Shown here: piece after piece, positions 10,701-20,540 of the stretch
How positions within the stretch are numbered: position 1 is the first letter of the stretch
How the letters are laid out: each line of letters starts with the position of its first letter
Assembly: GCA_029204225.1 (NCBI GenBank)
Contig: MU834943.1
Location: 1-42,987, forward strand
Length of the DNA stretch: 42,987 nt
Source: Diphasiastrum complanatum
Lineage: Eukaryota > Streptophyta > Lycopodiopsida > Lycopodiales > Lycopodiaceae
Direction of reading: 5' to 3'
Notes under the pieces: generated by a model
Told to the model about the DNA's origin: nothing
Database searches by the model: none
Seen by the model: only the letters and a program-made list of their open reading frames with translations
Position numbers and translations under genes: made by a program

Positions 10701-11110
10701 GAAAGCTCTCTATGTAAATCTTTAACTCTAGGAACATAGTTAGATGCACTCTCTTCACTTATTTGGAAACTTTGTAAAATTTGATTCCTAAGAGTGAGTA
10801 TTCTAGAAGTATTCTTTGCTTCATAGATGGTCTTTAGCGCATCCCAAGCTTCTTTGGCTGTAGTGCAAGATCCTATCTCTCAAAAAATTTTATTAGATAC
10901 ATTCATCTTAATAAAATCTAGAGCCATTCTAGCTCTCTTCTTATATTTAGGAATTTCAACCTGTGCTCGAGGCTCCTCCTCAACACCAAGCACAATATCC
11001 ATAACATCCTGGAGTATCAAAATAGACTCCATTCTTAACTTCCAAATTGAGAGACTAGAAGTGTTTAGTCTTTCACTAGCTTCTAGAAGATATCCTCCCT
11101 GAGATGCCAT
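7756..11110 (-). pseudogene. Cop-C gag-pol pseudogene
   Basis: Gag starts at 11110 (MASQGGYLLEASERLN). Breaks in order are a TGA near 10880, a frameshift near 10695, a TAG at 9420-9422 where relatives have Gln, and small indels around 8190-8260. Domains still readable are Gag, a CCHC knuckle (CFFCGKKRHYASNC) near 10290-10330, protease DSGASSHM near 10145, integrase HHCC (9770-9660), and integrase core, where the second catalytic Asp is lost: the family motif DNGGEY reads NGGGEY near 9385. RT follows with WVFRVKY near 8530, a LDVSNAFLNGYLEEE segment near 8330, and YVDDIILTG near 8090-8105. RT ends in the palm/thumb at the fusion point. The product would be inactive. Confidence 0.88.
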
Positions 11111-11867
11111 TATAATGAAGACTTCTTAGTTATTGGATTGAGATATGTTTGAGCTTGTTCCTATCAGACTTAGAGTTGCTGCTCTCTTTCACTATAGGTA
11201 TTTTCAAGGTTGAACTACCTTCCTATGTGAAACACTTGCAACTATATTTGAGATGAATCTCAAATATTCCACAAGACAAGTTATCTAGATCAAACACAAA
11301 AAGTGGTTTGAGACACTTTGGCTGGTTTGAATCCTACTTTTGGCACGTGTAAAATGCTTAAAAAAAACACACTATTGACACTCAGAAGGCTCAAAGGGTG
11401 TTCAAATACTTCAAACTCAGTCTTGATCTACAATTTCTTGTGTTGGATGCTCAAAACAATGGATTCAGGACAAAGTATAATTGAATCAAATCAAAATGCT
11501 GTCACTCGGATTTTGGACCTATCCCTATCCTCTTTAAGAGCTTATAGCTCTTGCTAGACACATCAGATTGATTTGGTTTCAATTTCTACGAAAAGTACAG
11601 ATCAAATGCTTTCCATCAAGCTATAACACTACTATCTTTGGATCTATAAGTAAGGAGAACAAAGGGACTAAAGAACTTTGATTTTCACATGTGTGGAATT
11701 CTAGAATTCCGTACTACCTCAATTCAGGTCTAAAAATTCAGTTCAAGTTCGATTTGATCCAAATACACTTCAAAGAAAGGTTAGAAAAAGTGCAAAACTG
11801 CTTTTTTGCTTGATTCAGCTCTCAGTTTCTTGTACAATCATAGTTGTTAGCATGCAAAGCTTAATGA
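11111..11867 (-). other. Cop-C 5' leader
   Basis: Non-coding leader between PBS and Gag. The half next to the PBS (about 11510-11867) is homologous, inverted, to the Cop-D leader at 14229-14582. It contains CACACATGTGTGG-like and GGCACGTGT motifs. Confidence 0.65.
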
Positions 11868-11880
11868 GGCTCTGATACCA
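11868..11880 (-). other. Cop-C primer-binding site
   Basis: The minus strand reads TGGTATCAGAGCC directly after the LTR, complementary to initiator Met tRNA. Confidence 0.88.
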
Positions 11881-12677
11881 TGGCAAAATTTCCAGAATTC
11901 ACATGTGTGGGAAATGTCCTCAAGAGTGACTGATCTTAATTAAGCTTTGTGATTGGCACTATAACCTGATTCTAGATTGATCAAAAAAATCTAGTTTAGA
12001 AGAAATGGCTAATTTACAATTTAGCATGCTAATCAACAGAATATAATAGCAATGAATCAAAGAATGAATAAAAGTACAAGATTTCAGTGCATGAGCATTA
12101 GCCTCAACACGAGTTAGAGAGGGAGAGAGCTAGAGAGATAACAAGCAATATTTGTTTAGATCCAAAATGGCATGAGATAGCTACAAAACTTTGGTTGTTC
12201 ATCATAGATTGTGTGGAGAGCTACACATATTTATGGAGATTGAGGTAGCTCGAGGTAGAACCACATCCATCCATTCCAAAATGACATCTAAAGTGACATC
12301 TAGAGTCTATGTGACATTTGTCACTTGTCATGCATGAAATTCTACCAACTTTTTACAAGTGTACTAGTTCTAACTAGAAATGTCCAAATCATCATGCATG
12401 TGTCCATTAAACTTTGTGCATGCCTTGCATGTCACTATGGATTACTTACCATTAATGCATGTGAGTTGCCACGAGTTTCTACAAGCATAATCATGCTAAT
12501 TCTATGTCTACAAACTATATGCAAGTTGCATTTATCAAACTAGATAATACATAACCATGTAGCTCAAGTTCTATGTAGGCCAAACTTGGCATTTTGCATT
12601 AATGAGCTACATACTTGCATGGTACAACATTTGTAGCAAGCTAAGAAATCAATATGGATTAATTTTCAATTTTAACA
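11881..12677 (-). repeat. Cop-C 5' LTR
   Basis: About 797 bp. On the element strand it begins TGTTAAAATTG and ends at the PBS with TTTTGCCA (the family end is TTTTCAACA, so the last bases are mutated). It is homologous in inverted orientation to 13350-14215, including the shared CTCTAACTCGTGTTGAGGCT block. Confidence 0.85.
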
Positions 12678-12682
12678 ATATC

Positions 12683-12840
12683 TTCCTTCTACTGACAAAA
12701 ATGTTGTTAGTAGAGATGTGATCTTCCATGAGATTAGAAGTTTAAGTTGGATGATGCATAGACCAAGGAGTCTCATGCAAGATCAGTCATCAATCTTGAT
12801 GCTGCTGAAGAGGTGGTGAGGCCGAGGCTTGAGGAGGCGT
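12683..12840 (+). pseudogene. Copia integrase C-terminal scrap (plus strand)
   Basis: The plus strand encodes STDKNVVSRDVIFHE followed by about 35 residues. The VVSRDVIFDE motif marks the linker after the copia integrase core. The fragment sits between the outer edge of the Cop-C LTR and gypsy integrase and has no other part of its element. It may be the sequence into which Cop-C inserted. Confidence 0.7.
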
Positions 12841-13349
12841 ACTAGTTCTATGGATCAGGAAGAATTCCTCCAATAGGACCTTGATGGTCTCATTGATGAA
12901 ATGACTTACGTGATCGCTTACTAGCTCCACCGAGCATCCGAAGCGCACAATGATATTTTCATAAAGGAACTTAACGGTGGTCCTAGCATCAGCTACTCTT
13001 TCTGCCTTGGCTTCAACCCACTTGGTGAGATAGTCTGTGGCTATGATTATGTATCAAGCCTGAGAACTCCTTGTCGTAGGGTGTTGGACCGATGTAATCC
13101 AATCTCCACTTTTTAAATGGTGCTTGGGCTAAAACTGGGTGTAGTAGGTCATAATTCAATCTCATTGGTCTCCTCGCCCTTTGGCACACATCATACTTTT
13201 TCAAGTATTCCTCCATATCCTTATGAATCGTTGGCCACCAACATCCTGATTGCGAGATCTTGCAAACTATAATGTCGGATGCAAAATGGCCTCCACCCGT
13301 GCCTTTATGTGAAACCGAAATGATCTGGGTGGCCTCATGAGAGAGAATA
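12841..13349 (-). pseudogene. Gyp-1 integrase fragment (Ty3-gypsy)
   Basis: Minus-strand frames read a gypsy integrase zinc domain (GGHFASD ... H ... YDVCQRA, about 13290-13150), the core start WRLDYIGP (about 13100) with its catalytic Asp, then after a frameshift near 13045 KAERVADARTTVKFLYENI and ELVSDHVSHF with the second Asp (about 12920). The catalytic Glu and C-terminus are absent because the sequence is truncated near 12841. It is the downstream half of Gyp-1, separated from its RT/RNase H by Cop-D. Confidence 0.85.
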
Positions 13350-14215
13350 TGTTAAAAATTGTAAAACATATCTATCATCTATTGTTAATGTTTGGGGGAT
13401 CCTACCCATGTAAATAATTTGTACATATCCAAGGTATGTGAATTGAGCACATATCCTTGTAGAATAGGGCAAGTTTGGGTTAGGTAGATCAAATTCCAGT
13501 GACATGCATAAAGTCTAGTTGGTCTAGTATGATATGCAATAATGTTGACAGTGTCTAGTTTGACATGCATATAGAGATTCACATGGAATTGGTCAATTAT
13601 GACCTTGTAGAAACTCAAGCCACAATAAATGCATAATGTCCTAAGTTTCCATAGTGACATGCAAAGCATGCAATCACTCTAATGGACACATGCATGTAGA
13701 TTTGTACATGGCGAGTTGAGAAATTGCCATTTGGAGAAAGTAGGTAGAAGTTAGGTGCAACCTATGCATGCTAGCAGTTAGGTGTCATGTTATTAGTTAT
13801 TTGCACTTGAATAGGTGTAGGATGTGCATTGAATGCAAGGAGTACCACGAATTTTGGCTCTCCTATATATGTACATATCATTCTCATTCATAAAGTAATG
13901 AAGAACCAAAGTTTTATAGCTATCTCATGCTTGGTTGGATCTAAATTGTTTTTTTTTGTTATCTCTCTAGCTCTCTCTCTAACTCGTGTTGAGGCTAATG
14001 CTTATGCATTGTAATCTTGTACTTTTAATCATTCTTTGATTCATTGCTATCATAGTCTATTGATTAGCATGCTAGATTGTGAATTAGCCATCTCTTCTAA
14101 ACTAGATCTTGTTGAACAATCTAGAATCAGGGTACTGTGCCAATCACAAAGCTTAATCAAGATCAGTCACTCTTGTGGACATTTCCCACACGTGTAAATT
14201 CTGGAATTTTCAACA
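13350..14215 (+). repeat. Cop-D 5' LTR
   Basis: 866 bp, TGTTAAAAATTG ... TTTTCAACA. A TATATATG box near 13865 is followed by a CT-rich stretch (13965-13985). CACGTG is at 14189-14194 near the LTR end. It is the inverted homologue of 11881-12677. Confidence 0.87.
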
Positions 14216-14228
14216 TGGTATCAGAGCC
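14216..14228 (+). other. Cop-D primer-binding site
   Basis: TGGTATCAGAGCC directly follows the LTR end CAACA. Confidence 0.9.
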
Positions 14229-14582
14229 TCATTAAGCTTTGCATGTTAATTTCTCTAATAGTACAAGAAATTGAGAGATAAACAAGCAAAAAAAGCAGTT
14301 TTTCATCTTTTCTAACATTTCTCTGAAGTGTAATTGGATCAAATCGGACCTGAACTGAATTTTCAGATCTGAATTGAGGTAGTACGGAATTTTGAAATTC
14401 CGCATGTGTGAAAATTAGATATTTTCAATCCCTTTGTTTTCCTAGCTGATAGATCCAACGATAGCAGTGTTATAGCTTGATGGAAAGCTTATGATCTGTA
14501 CTTTTCATAGAAATTGAAACCAAATCAATCTGAAGTGTCTAGAAAAAGTTATATGCTCTTAAAGAGGATTAGGATAGGTCCA

Positions 14583-15165
14583 ACAACAGAAGTAGCCATC
14601 TGGTGATTCTCCCGATGTTGCAAGCTTTGTTAACGAGATAGAGCAAGGGTTGATGGTCCATATAAAAAGCAAAATGTATGGCCATCAGGTAGTGCCGAAA
14701 TTTCTTAACCGCATAGATCATTGCCAGTGCTTCCCGCTCTGTGGTTAAATAATTCATTTCTGTATCACTTAGTTGTCGGCTTGCAAATCGGATTAGAAAA
14801 TCCTTTTTGTGTTCACTTGGCTGGGTTAAGACTGCTCCAACTGCATACTTCGATGCGTTCGTATGCACATGAAACTCAATGGACCAATTGGGTGGACGTA
14901 AGATTGGTGCTGAAACCAACGCATCCTTAAGATTTTGGAAAGGCTTTAGGGCTTCCTCGTTCCAATGTGAATCCATTGTGAGTTTGTAAATTGGTTGAGC
15001 TAACTCCGCAAAATCAAGAATGAAGATCCTATAATAGTTACCATGACCCATGAAGATATAGACTTTGCGGATTATCCCCGGTGGTGGTAGATCAACAATG
15101 ATCCTGATCTTTGATTGGTCTATGACGATCTCGTGTCATGACACTATATGGCCAAGAATCAAGCC
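14583..15165 (-). pseudogene. Gyp-1 reverse transcriptase C-terminus and RNase H
   Basis: On the minus strand: LGHIVS ... DQSKI, a LPPPG...R segment, GHGNYYRIFILDFAELAQPIYKLT (connection domain, about 15060-14990), then RNase H with EFHVHTNASKYAVGAVL (about 14880-14830), the LTTEREALA motif (about 14745), and DHQPLLYL. These are hallmarks of plant Ty3-gypsy. The first RNase H Asp (usually TDAS) is Asn here, so the enzyme would be dead. The upstream RT palm is gone, replaced near 15165 by a LINE fragment. Downstream it is cut by Cop-D. Confidence 0.88.
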
Positions 15166-15169
15166 AAAT

Positions 15170-15420
15170 AGTGCTCCAAATGTGATCAAATATGCCACTG
15201 CTATGACGGAAACATCCCAGGACACGCTCATAAAGTTTCATCACAGCAAAGACGATGTCAGTGGAGAAGCCTGGGTCTCGGAGTCTTTGGATGAGCAATG
15301 AGCGAGGGACAGAATCAAAGGCTTTCCTGAAGTCCACAAAACAACAGTAAACTGTAACACTTGGGTGAAGATGTACTAGGTTCAGGATCTGATTCATATT
15401 GACATGTCCGGCAGTCAATA
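15170..15420 (-). pseudogene. LINE reverse transcriptase fragment
   Basis: The minus strand encodes CCFVDFRKAFDSVPRSLL followed by IQRLRDPGF...VMKLYERV. FVDFRKAFDSVPR is the first palm motif, with its catalytic Asp, of non-LTR (LINE) reverse transcriptases, preceded by the usual upstream helix. Only about 80 residues remain. It is joined directly to gypsy RT near 15165. No poly-A tail or target duplication is visible to explain how it arrived. Confidence 0.8.
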
Positions 15421-15639
15421 GTTGCTAATGCATCTGTCCACCTCACGACATCCATTTCTGAATCATAGTGACCTCCCTTGGCTGGCCTTGGGCGATCAAT
15501 TGTGTGATCTGTTGTAGATGATCCGTCAGCAGCTTTGGGTGCAATAGGTTTCACTGCCCATGTGGTTGAATCAACCTTCATAGCCTGCTCTCTATTTCTT
15601 AAGGTGAGTTTCCCCTTATTTTTTAGCACTTAAACTCAA
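15421..15639 (-). other. Unrecognised open segment upstream of the LINE scrap
   Basis: A minus-strand frame (15629-15315) is open and overlaps the LINE fragment in another frame. Its translation is basic and Pro/Asp-rich (for example DRPRPAKGGHYDSEMD) and I do not recognise it. It could be part of a Gag or of the LINE first ORF. Coding status is uncertain. Confidence 0.3.
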
Positions 15640-15863
15640 TTTCTAGCTCACTGGAATCAAACTAACTCTCGCAGGCTTTTCTGTGTCCTTCTCTCACTGA
15701 GATGGAACTTCAAAATCTTCTGCGAGAGTTCTTGCCCACTAAAACTGAAAATTTTGGTGTCTGCGAGGTTTCTCTGGTACTTTCTTGTCTTTTTTTCACT
15801 GGGAACTCTCGCACAGGCACTCAGACATCAAACTAACTCTCGCAAGCTTCTCTGTGTCCTGGT
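15640..15863. repeat. CTCTCGCA-rich direct repeat, split by Cop-E
   Basis: A 171-bp period: ATCAAACTAACTCTCGCA occurs at about 15656 and again at about 15827. The first copy continues TCTGTGTCCTTCTCTCACTG uninterrupted. The second is cut after TCTGTGTCCTGGT by Cop-E and resumes at 21185. ACTCTCGCA and its complement TGCGAGAG recur several times. It is probably part of a gypsy leader, because a gypsy PBS on the same side lies at 21684-21701. Confidence 0.65.
15859..15863. repeat. Target-site duplication CTGGT, left copy (Cop-E)
   Basis: CTGGT at 15859-15863 is repeated at 21185-21189 outside the two LTR ends. The flanking repeat confirms the empty site. Confidence 0.85.
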
Positions 15864-17619
15864 GGTGAAAGATTCAACTAGTTTCATCACATTTTTGCAA
15901 TATTTTCATATTTGGCATATTGAGGCCAAAACTTGTTTTAGACTTAGAGGTTGACTTTTCAAAGTTCATTATCTAAATTTCATTTTCATAAACAATTTTT
16001 GAAAGCGTGGGAAAGTTAGAATGCGAGTTAAAGTAGATTCAATCTGAATAGTCGGGTACATTGAATCTAGACCCAAAATTAGTAGGGTTAGCATTTTGGA
16101 GGGAAAGCCAAGTGGCCAAATAGGATTTGGACCTGTTATAAAAGGATGTAACTCGTGGAGAGAGCAATCTTCTCTCTTCTCTATCTCATTTCATGCTTAT
16201 ACATGGTTCTCTTGGGTTCTACTATCCATTGATCCTTAAGCATTACACACCATAGGAAATGGCCGAGATTTGAGCTAAAAATCTATGTTTTAACTTTTGT
16301 AGCCCTGACCATCTGAACTGTAATTGTCTACATTCTCGCCCAACCGCCACTTTACAGATCTCGATGATTCATCTCTTTATCTGGTTGAGGAGTCTCCTCC
16401 GAATGATCCCCCTTCCGCTCCTCCTAATGCTTCTGCTAAGTGTCTAGCTCAGTTAGCCTATGCCACTTGGTTTGGCACTGCCCGTCATATTCGTTTATGT
16501 GTCCGTATTGTTGGGTGCAAATTTATCGCTCTCATTGATTCTAGTAGTACTCATTCCTTTCTTAGCCAGTTTGTTGCTTCTCGCATCCATAGCCCCATAC
16601 TCCCTTTTTCACCTACAAAGTTGCTAGTTCTCATTTTCTTCAGAGTATTTCTTATGTTCCATCTTCTCCCTTATCAGATTGGAACCTTTCTGGTTAGGCT
16701 AAATTTTATGTCTTGCCACTTGAGCATTATGACCTTATCCTCAGAGCCGACTGGTTTGCATCCTTGGGGGATGTTACTATTAATCTTACGGCCCAACGCA
16801 TTTCGGTTTTAGTCGATAAAAGTCCTTATACGTTTATTGGTACTGATTCTACTTTTGATTATTCTCTTATTTCGGCCAAGCAGTTTGTCCGTAGCCTTCC
16901 TAAGGCACATTGTGTCGCGCTTTTATGCATTAAGGTCGCTACTTCCCCACCATCTGCTAGGCCATTACCACCCATTATTTTTTATATATTGACGACATAC
17001 ACTTCTGTGTTTGCCGAGCCTTCTACTTTATCTCATTTACGGTTATCAATCACCGTATTGATCTTATTCCAGGCTCCCACCCGCCCTCTTGAGCACCCTA
17101 TCGTATGTCTCATTCTAAACAAGCCGAGGTCTAGCGTCAAGTTTCCAATCTCTTACAGCAAGGCCTCATTGTTCCCAGTCAGAGTCTTTTTAGAGCTCCA
17201 GTTTTATTAGTCAATAAGAAAGATGGCACTAAGCGTTTTTGTATTGATTATCGCGCTCTTAATCATCTTACTATTTGTAATCAATACCCCATTCCTCATA
17301 TGGATGATTTATTTGATCGATTGACTCAAGCTCAAGTGGTGCACTATCTTGGTGATTGCTTGCAATTCTATGTGTAGAATGATCTATATTTGTTATTTTT
17401 GGATCCACACGTGTGAAATACAGTAGCTTGCTGGTTTTATACGGACAACAACGGTACTTTTTCATTTCATTCAAGTTTGATCAAGTTCTATTGGTGTTTG
17501 CATCTCATTTTGTGTGTAGATGCCGATTTTTCTACATTGGTGAGATTGGTAGTGTATTTCTCTTTCTAACCAAAGATCATTCAAGTAGATTGGATCTTAA
17601 GGATCTGAAATCTTTCACA
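15864..17619 (+). repeat. Cop-E 5' LTR, enlarged by a gypsy insertion
   Basis: 1756 bp against 649 bp for the 3' LTR. The extra 1107 bp is at 16232-17338. The first base is G where the other copy has T. It has TATAAAAGG at 16137-16145 and CACACGTGTG at 17406-17415, and ends TCTTTCACA before the PBS. Since the insertion separates the TATA box from the U5 region, this promoter copy is probably disabled. Confidence 0.87.
16232..17338 (+). pseudogene. Gyp-2: gypsy protease-to-RT fragment inside the Cop-E 5' LTR
   Basis: Plus-strand frames read, in order, a retropepsin-like domain with IRLCVRIVGCKFIALIDSSS (about 16470-16540; the active site D-S-G is D-S-S here), the HYDLILRADWFASLGD segment typical of gypsy protease C-termini (about 16722-16770), a linker, and the start of gypsy RT with [20 protein letters not shown] (about 17205-17265) and [10 protein letters not shown]. 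There are frameshifts between the blocks. Neither gypsy LTR is present and no target duplication flanks it; only a shared TG is seen at the junctions. It looks like a DNA-repair filler rather than a transposition. Confidence 0.85.
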
Positions 17620-17632
17620 TGGTATCAGAGCT
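17620..17632 (+). other. Cop-E primer-binding site
   Basis: TGGTATCAGAGCT follows the LTR end TTTCACA. Confidence 0.88.
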
Positions 17633-18218
17633 TGTGTTTCAGGTTATGAAGGAGGAAATCAGATCTATCAATGATTTGGTGAAGATATCAAGTCTAGAGC
17701 ATGCTAGAGAGGATTCTACATCAAAATCGAATTTTTGGCTTTTGTAGATTGGATCTTTTGTAGATGAAAACACTAAATAGGTCAATATACTTGATCCATT
17801 CCAATTTTTGAATTCACATACTAGATTTGGCCGATTTTTGGATCATTGGTTCAGCCTAAGTAGTGGCTTATAGATTGCATATCAAATTTTCAGCATTTGC
17901 ATGTAGATTTGGAATAGTCAATTTTTTGTGATTTTGTCGAAACCCTAATTTTGATTGGATCTCTAGATAGTGAGGTTTCTGGACTTCATTTGAGTGTGTT
18001 TCAATCTTCGGAAGTGGCAAAAGTCATTAGATTGAGGATAGATCATAGGTTGATCAAGATTCCATGATTCTATGTGTTGATTTGCTTGATAAGTGCTAGA
18101 AGAGAACTTGTGAGATAGTTTCAAATCTTGGTGATTTCTTTTGAAAAAATTTGTTGTCTTTAAAAGGAGTGCTTTGTGCATTGAAACAGGTTGAAAGAGA
18201 AGATCAGGTCATTGCTAC
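17633..18218 (+). other. Cop-E 5' leader
   Basis: 586 nt with no long frame, homologous to the inverted Cop-F leader (36086-36657). Confidence 0.7.
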
Positions 18219-19234
18219 ATGGCAACCTCAATTGGAGTCATGTTGGAAGCCAATGATAGGCTTACCTCAAGTAATTATTCATTGTGGAAAGTGGGGATGG
18301 AGTCACTTCTTGAGATGAATGATGTTTTGGATATTGTTGTAGGTTTGGAGGAGAGACCAGCAACACAACAAGATCAGTTGAGGTATGACAAGAGGGCCAA
18401 GAAGGCTCTACACATGATAAAGATGAATGCTACCAATGAACTTCTCAAGTGCACATCATCTTTGGAAGCTTGGAATTCATTGAAGAAGCTTTATGAATCC
18501 AAGTCTACTTCTAGAGTGTTAACTCTAAGAAGGCAAATTTTTTCTTGTTCGCAAAAGAATGAAGAAAGTCCAAGTACTTTTGTTTTGAGAATGAAAGCAT
18601 TGAATGATGAGTTGGCTTGCATTATGAAAGCATTAAGGAAGGAGAGATTATTCAAGTAATTCTTAATGGCTTATTGGATGCTCGTGCTAACATTGTTCAA
18701 AATATTGCTATTCAAAAGACTTTGCCAAGTCTGATGGATCTTCAAGAGATCTTGATCAATGAGGAATATAGGCTTCAAGCAAGAGGTGGATCTACATCGA
18801 CACTTCAAGAGGATGCTATGTTCACAAAGGGCAAATTCAAGGGCAAAACCAAAAGTAAGTGGTCTAAAAGGCAAGATCAAGTGGATGCTTCATTAAGGAC
18901 ACCTTTTGAGATGCTATTCAAGAGGAGGTCGAGTGTCAACTTTCAAAGAACCTTTGGATGCGCATGCTATGTCAACATTACTCTTCATGATAGGACCAAG
19001 GAGGATCCATCTTCAAGAAGAGGTATTTTTGTTGGATATAGTGAGGTGAGTAAAGCCTACAAGGTTTACATTCCTTCTACTAACAAAGTGATTGTTGGTA
19101 GAGATGTCATTTTTTATGAGGGAAACAATCCAAAGGTGTCTTCAAGCATGATTGATGGTAGAGTGAATGGATCTAACATTCTTGATGTTGACGAGAAGGA
19201 TCTTACTTTGGATGGTGGTGATGATGGACCTTAA
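18219..19234 (+). pseudogene. Cop-E Gag fused to integrase C-terminus (internal deletion)
   Basis: It begins MATSIGVMLEANDRLTSSNY, the same start as Cop-F. There is a 12-bp in-frame deletion near 18449, then a 1-nt deletion near 18622 that shifts the frame. Reading continues to a Gag linker (GKTKSKWSKRQDQVDAS) and jumps at about 18893 to the integrase C-terminus (RTPFEMLFKRR, then VVGRDVIFYE-like sequence). The CCHC knuckle, protease and integrase catalytic core are deleted. It ends at TAA (19232-19234), at the same codon where Cop-F has TGA. Confidence 0.88.
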
Positions 19235-19918
19235 TCAAGTCAAAAGCCAAGGAGAACATCAAGAGAAAGACAAGTACCTTCAAGGCTCACATATGATCAA
19301 AAGGGTAAGCAAGTCATTTTTGGAAATTATGTTGCTTTCCTAACCTCTTTGGATGAGCCTACAAGTGTAGATCAAGCAAGGAAAGAAGAGGAGTGGATCC
19401 AAGAAATGGATCTTGAGTATCAAGCTCTTATGAAGAGTGGAACATCTTTTGGAGGATCTTCTTGTGTACGTGGAGCTATGCAAGTGGATGGATGTTATCT
19501 TGCTGTAAAATCAAGTATTGGATCTAGAAAACAAAGTTTGTTCAATGACTTTGATGATCAAATTGAAGATCAAGAAGTTGATCTCAAAGCGCTTCAACTA
19601 CTCAAAAGGGAAGGTGGCAATTCGGAGGTAGTCAAGAGCATCAAAGGAGAGGTAATTGGCAAAGGTGTTATGGATCTATTTTTGTAGCATATTGAAGACT
19701 CAAGTAAGGTCAAAGGAGCAGCAAGGAAGTGTTGTTCAAGTCTACTTTACTTCCTCTATCTCATGTTTGAGCAATTTCATGTGGATGTGTGCAAATTGTC
19801 AAGATATGGTAAAACTAGCTACATTGGTGAGCATTGTTTTGATGTTGGATTTGTACTAGCATTCTTGGCTGATATTGTTGATGGAAATGAACCTATTGGA
19901 GGTTCATTATGTCACTGA
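19235..19918 (+). pseudogene. Cop-E second frame: decayed, motif-less RT region
   Basis: In frame with the upstream ORF, this opens with the copia integrase-RT linker (RQVPSRLTYDQKGKQV, then DEPTSVDQARKEEEWI) up to about 19441. After MKSGT, where relatives continue into RT fingers, the residues become SFGGSSCVRGAMQVDGCYLA and no canonical RT motif follows. One TAG lies at 19685-19687. Faint echoes of RT remain (GA.QVDGC.LAVKSS like the GCKWVY.VK block, and a GFEQ..VD..-like stretch near 19760), but YVDD is missing. Cop-F shares the same altered start, so the loss predates both insertions. Confidence 0.72.
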
Positions 19919-20312
19919 TTCATGGTCAAGTCATCAAGTGATGATGGTATCTTGAGGCAAGATGAAGATGGAGGCTCATTCATGGAGTATCATGGTGGAT
20001 ACAAGGCAACAAAGGACAAAGGAGGAGGAGACATGCAAGAAAAAGTTGATCACTCACATTTATTGTTTGTTTGATGTATTTTTCCTGGAAAATTCAGAGT
20101 TGGAAGCATGGTGAAATCATCTCACTTACATTCTATTTGATTCTTCATGTTCTAGTCACATTTTTACATGTAAAATTGATGTAAGAAATAGTGAAGCATC
20201 CCAAGTAGACACTATTCTCTATATCCATAATGGTTGTTTCTATTTTGAGCATTACATGATCATTGAAAGAAGGTCTATTCTTAGGAAGAAGATCATTCTT
20301 ATGTTGGATCAA
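19919..20312 (+). other. Cop-E: no recognisable coding content
   Basis: AT-rich sequence between the decayed RT region and the RNase H tail. No RNase H catalytic motifs (D..., TEAE) are found, so the RT thumb and RNase H core are gone or unrecognisable. Confidence 0.5.
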
Positions 20313-20540
20313 AGTTCTATTGTCAAAAACTATGCAAGGAGCAAGCATATTGAGATACAATATCATTTTGTGAGGGAGCGAGTCATTGCAAAGGAGGCGG
20401 AGCTTCAACATGTGTCTTCAAGGGAATGTGTAGCTGATATCTTCACCAAAGTATTGGGAAAAGACTTGTTCATGAAGCATAGGACTTCACTTGGAGTATT
20501 ATCAAAGTCTATGCTAAAACTAGTTGAAGAGGGAGTGTGA
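20313..20540 (+). pseudogene. Cop-E RNase H C-terminal tail
   Basis: Encodes ARSKHIEIQYHFVRERV, then ECVADIFTKVLGKDLFMKHR and ends with TGA (20538-20540) overlapping the LTR start. KHIEIQYHFVRE and ADIFTK are the conserved end of copia RNase H. The retained tail keeps the sequences next to the PPT that are needed in cis for replication. Confidence 0.85.
20525..20535 (+). other. Cop-E polypurine tract
   Basis: GAAGAGGGAG abuts the TGTGAAAG start of the 3' LTR. Confidence 0.85.

Larger units (their letters stand above)
7756..12677 (-). mobile_element. Cop-C: 3'-truncated copia with 5' LTR
   Basis: A minus-strand copia holding a 5' LTR (12677-11881), PBS, leader (11867-11111), and Gag-Pol down to mid-RT. 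The rest of RT, RNase H, PPT and 3' LTR are missing because the element is joined to a foreign Gag fragment near 7755. No target duplication can be tested. Cop-D and Cop-I belong to the same family. Confidence 0.85.
13350..14582 (+). mobile_element. Cop-D: LTR, PBS and partial leader of a Cop-C-family copia
   Basis: A plus-strand 5' fragment: LTR 13350-14215, PBS 14216-14228, leader to about 14582, then an abrupt switch to gypsy RNase H. No coding part or 3' LTR survives. It interrupts Gyp-1 between RNase H and integrase, so it inserted into Gyp-1 and was later deleted, or arrived as a truncated copy. Confidence 0.82.

Noticed and set aside
19445-19918. A captured cellular gene in the place of RT in Cop-E
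   Set aside because: The frame stays nearly open and shows no clear RT motif, but pieces align weakly with RT (QVDGCYLAVKSS like the GCKWVY block; FEQFHVD-like and DVGFVLAFLADIVDGNE near the YVDD position). A decayed RT explains it better than a foreign gene.
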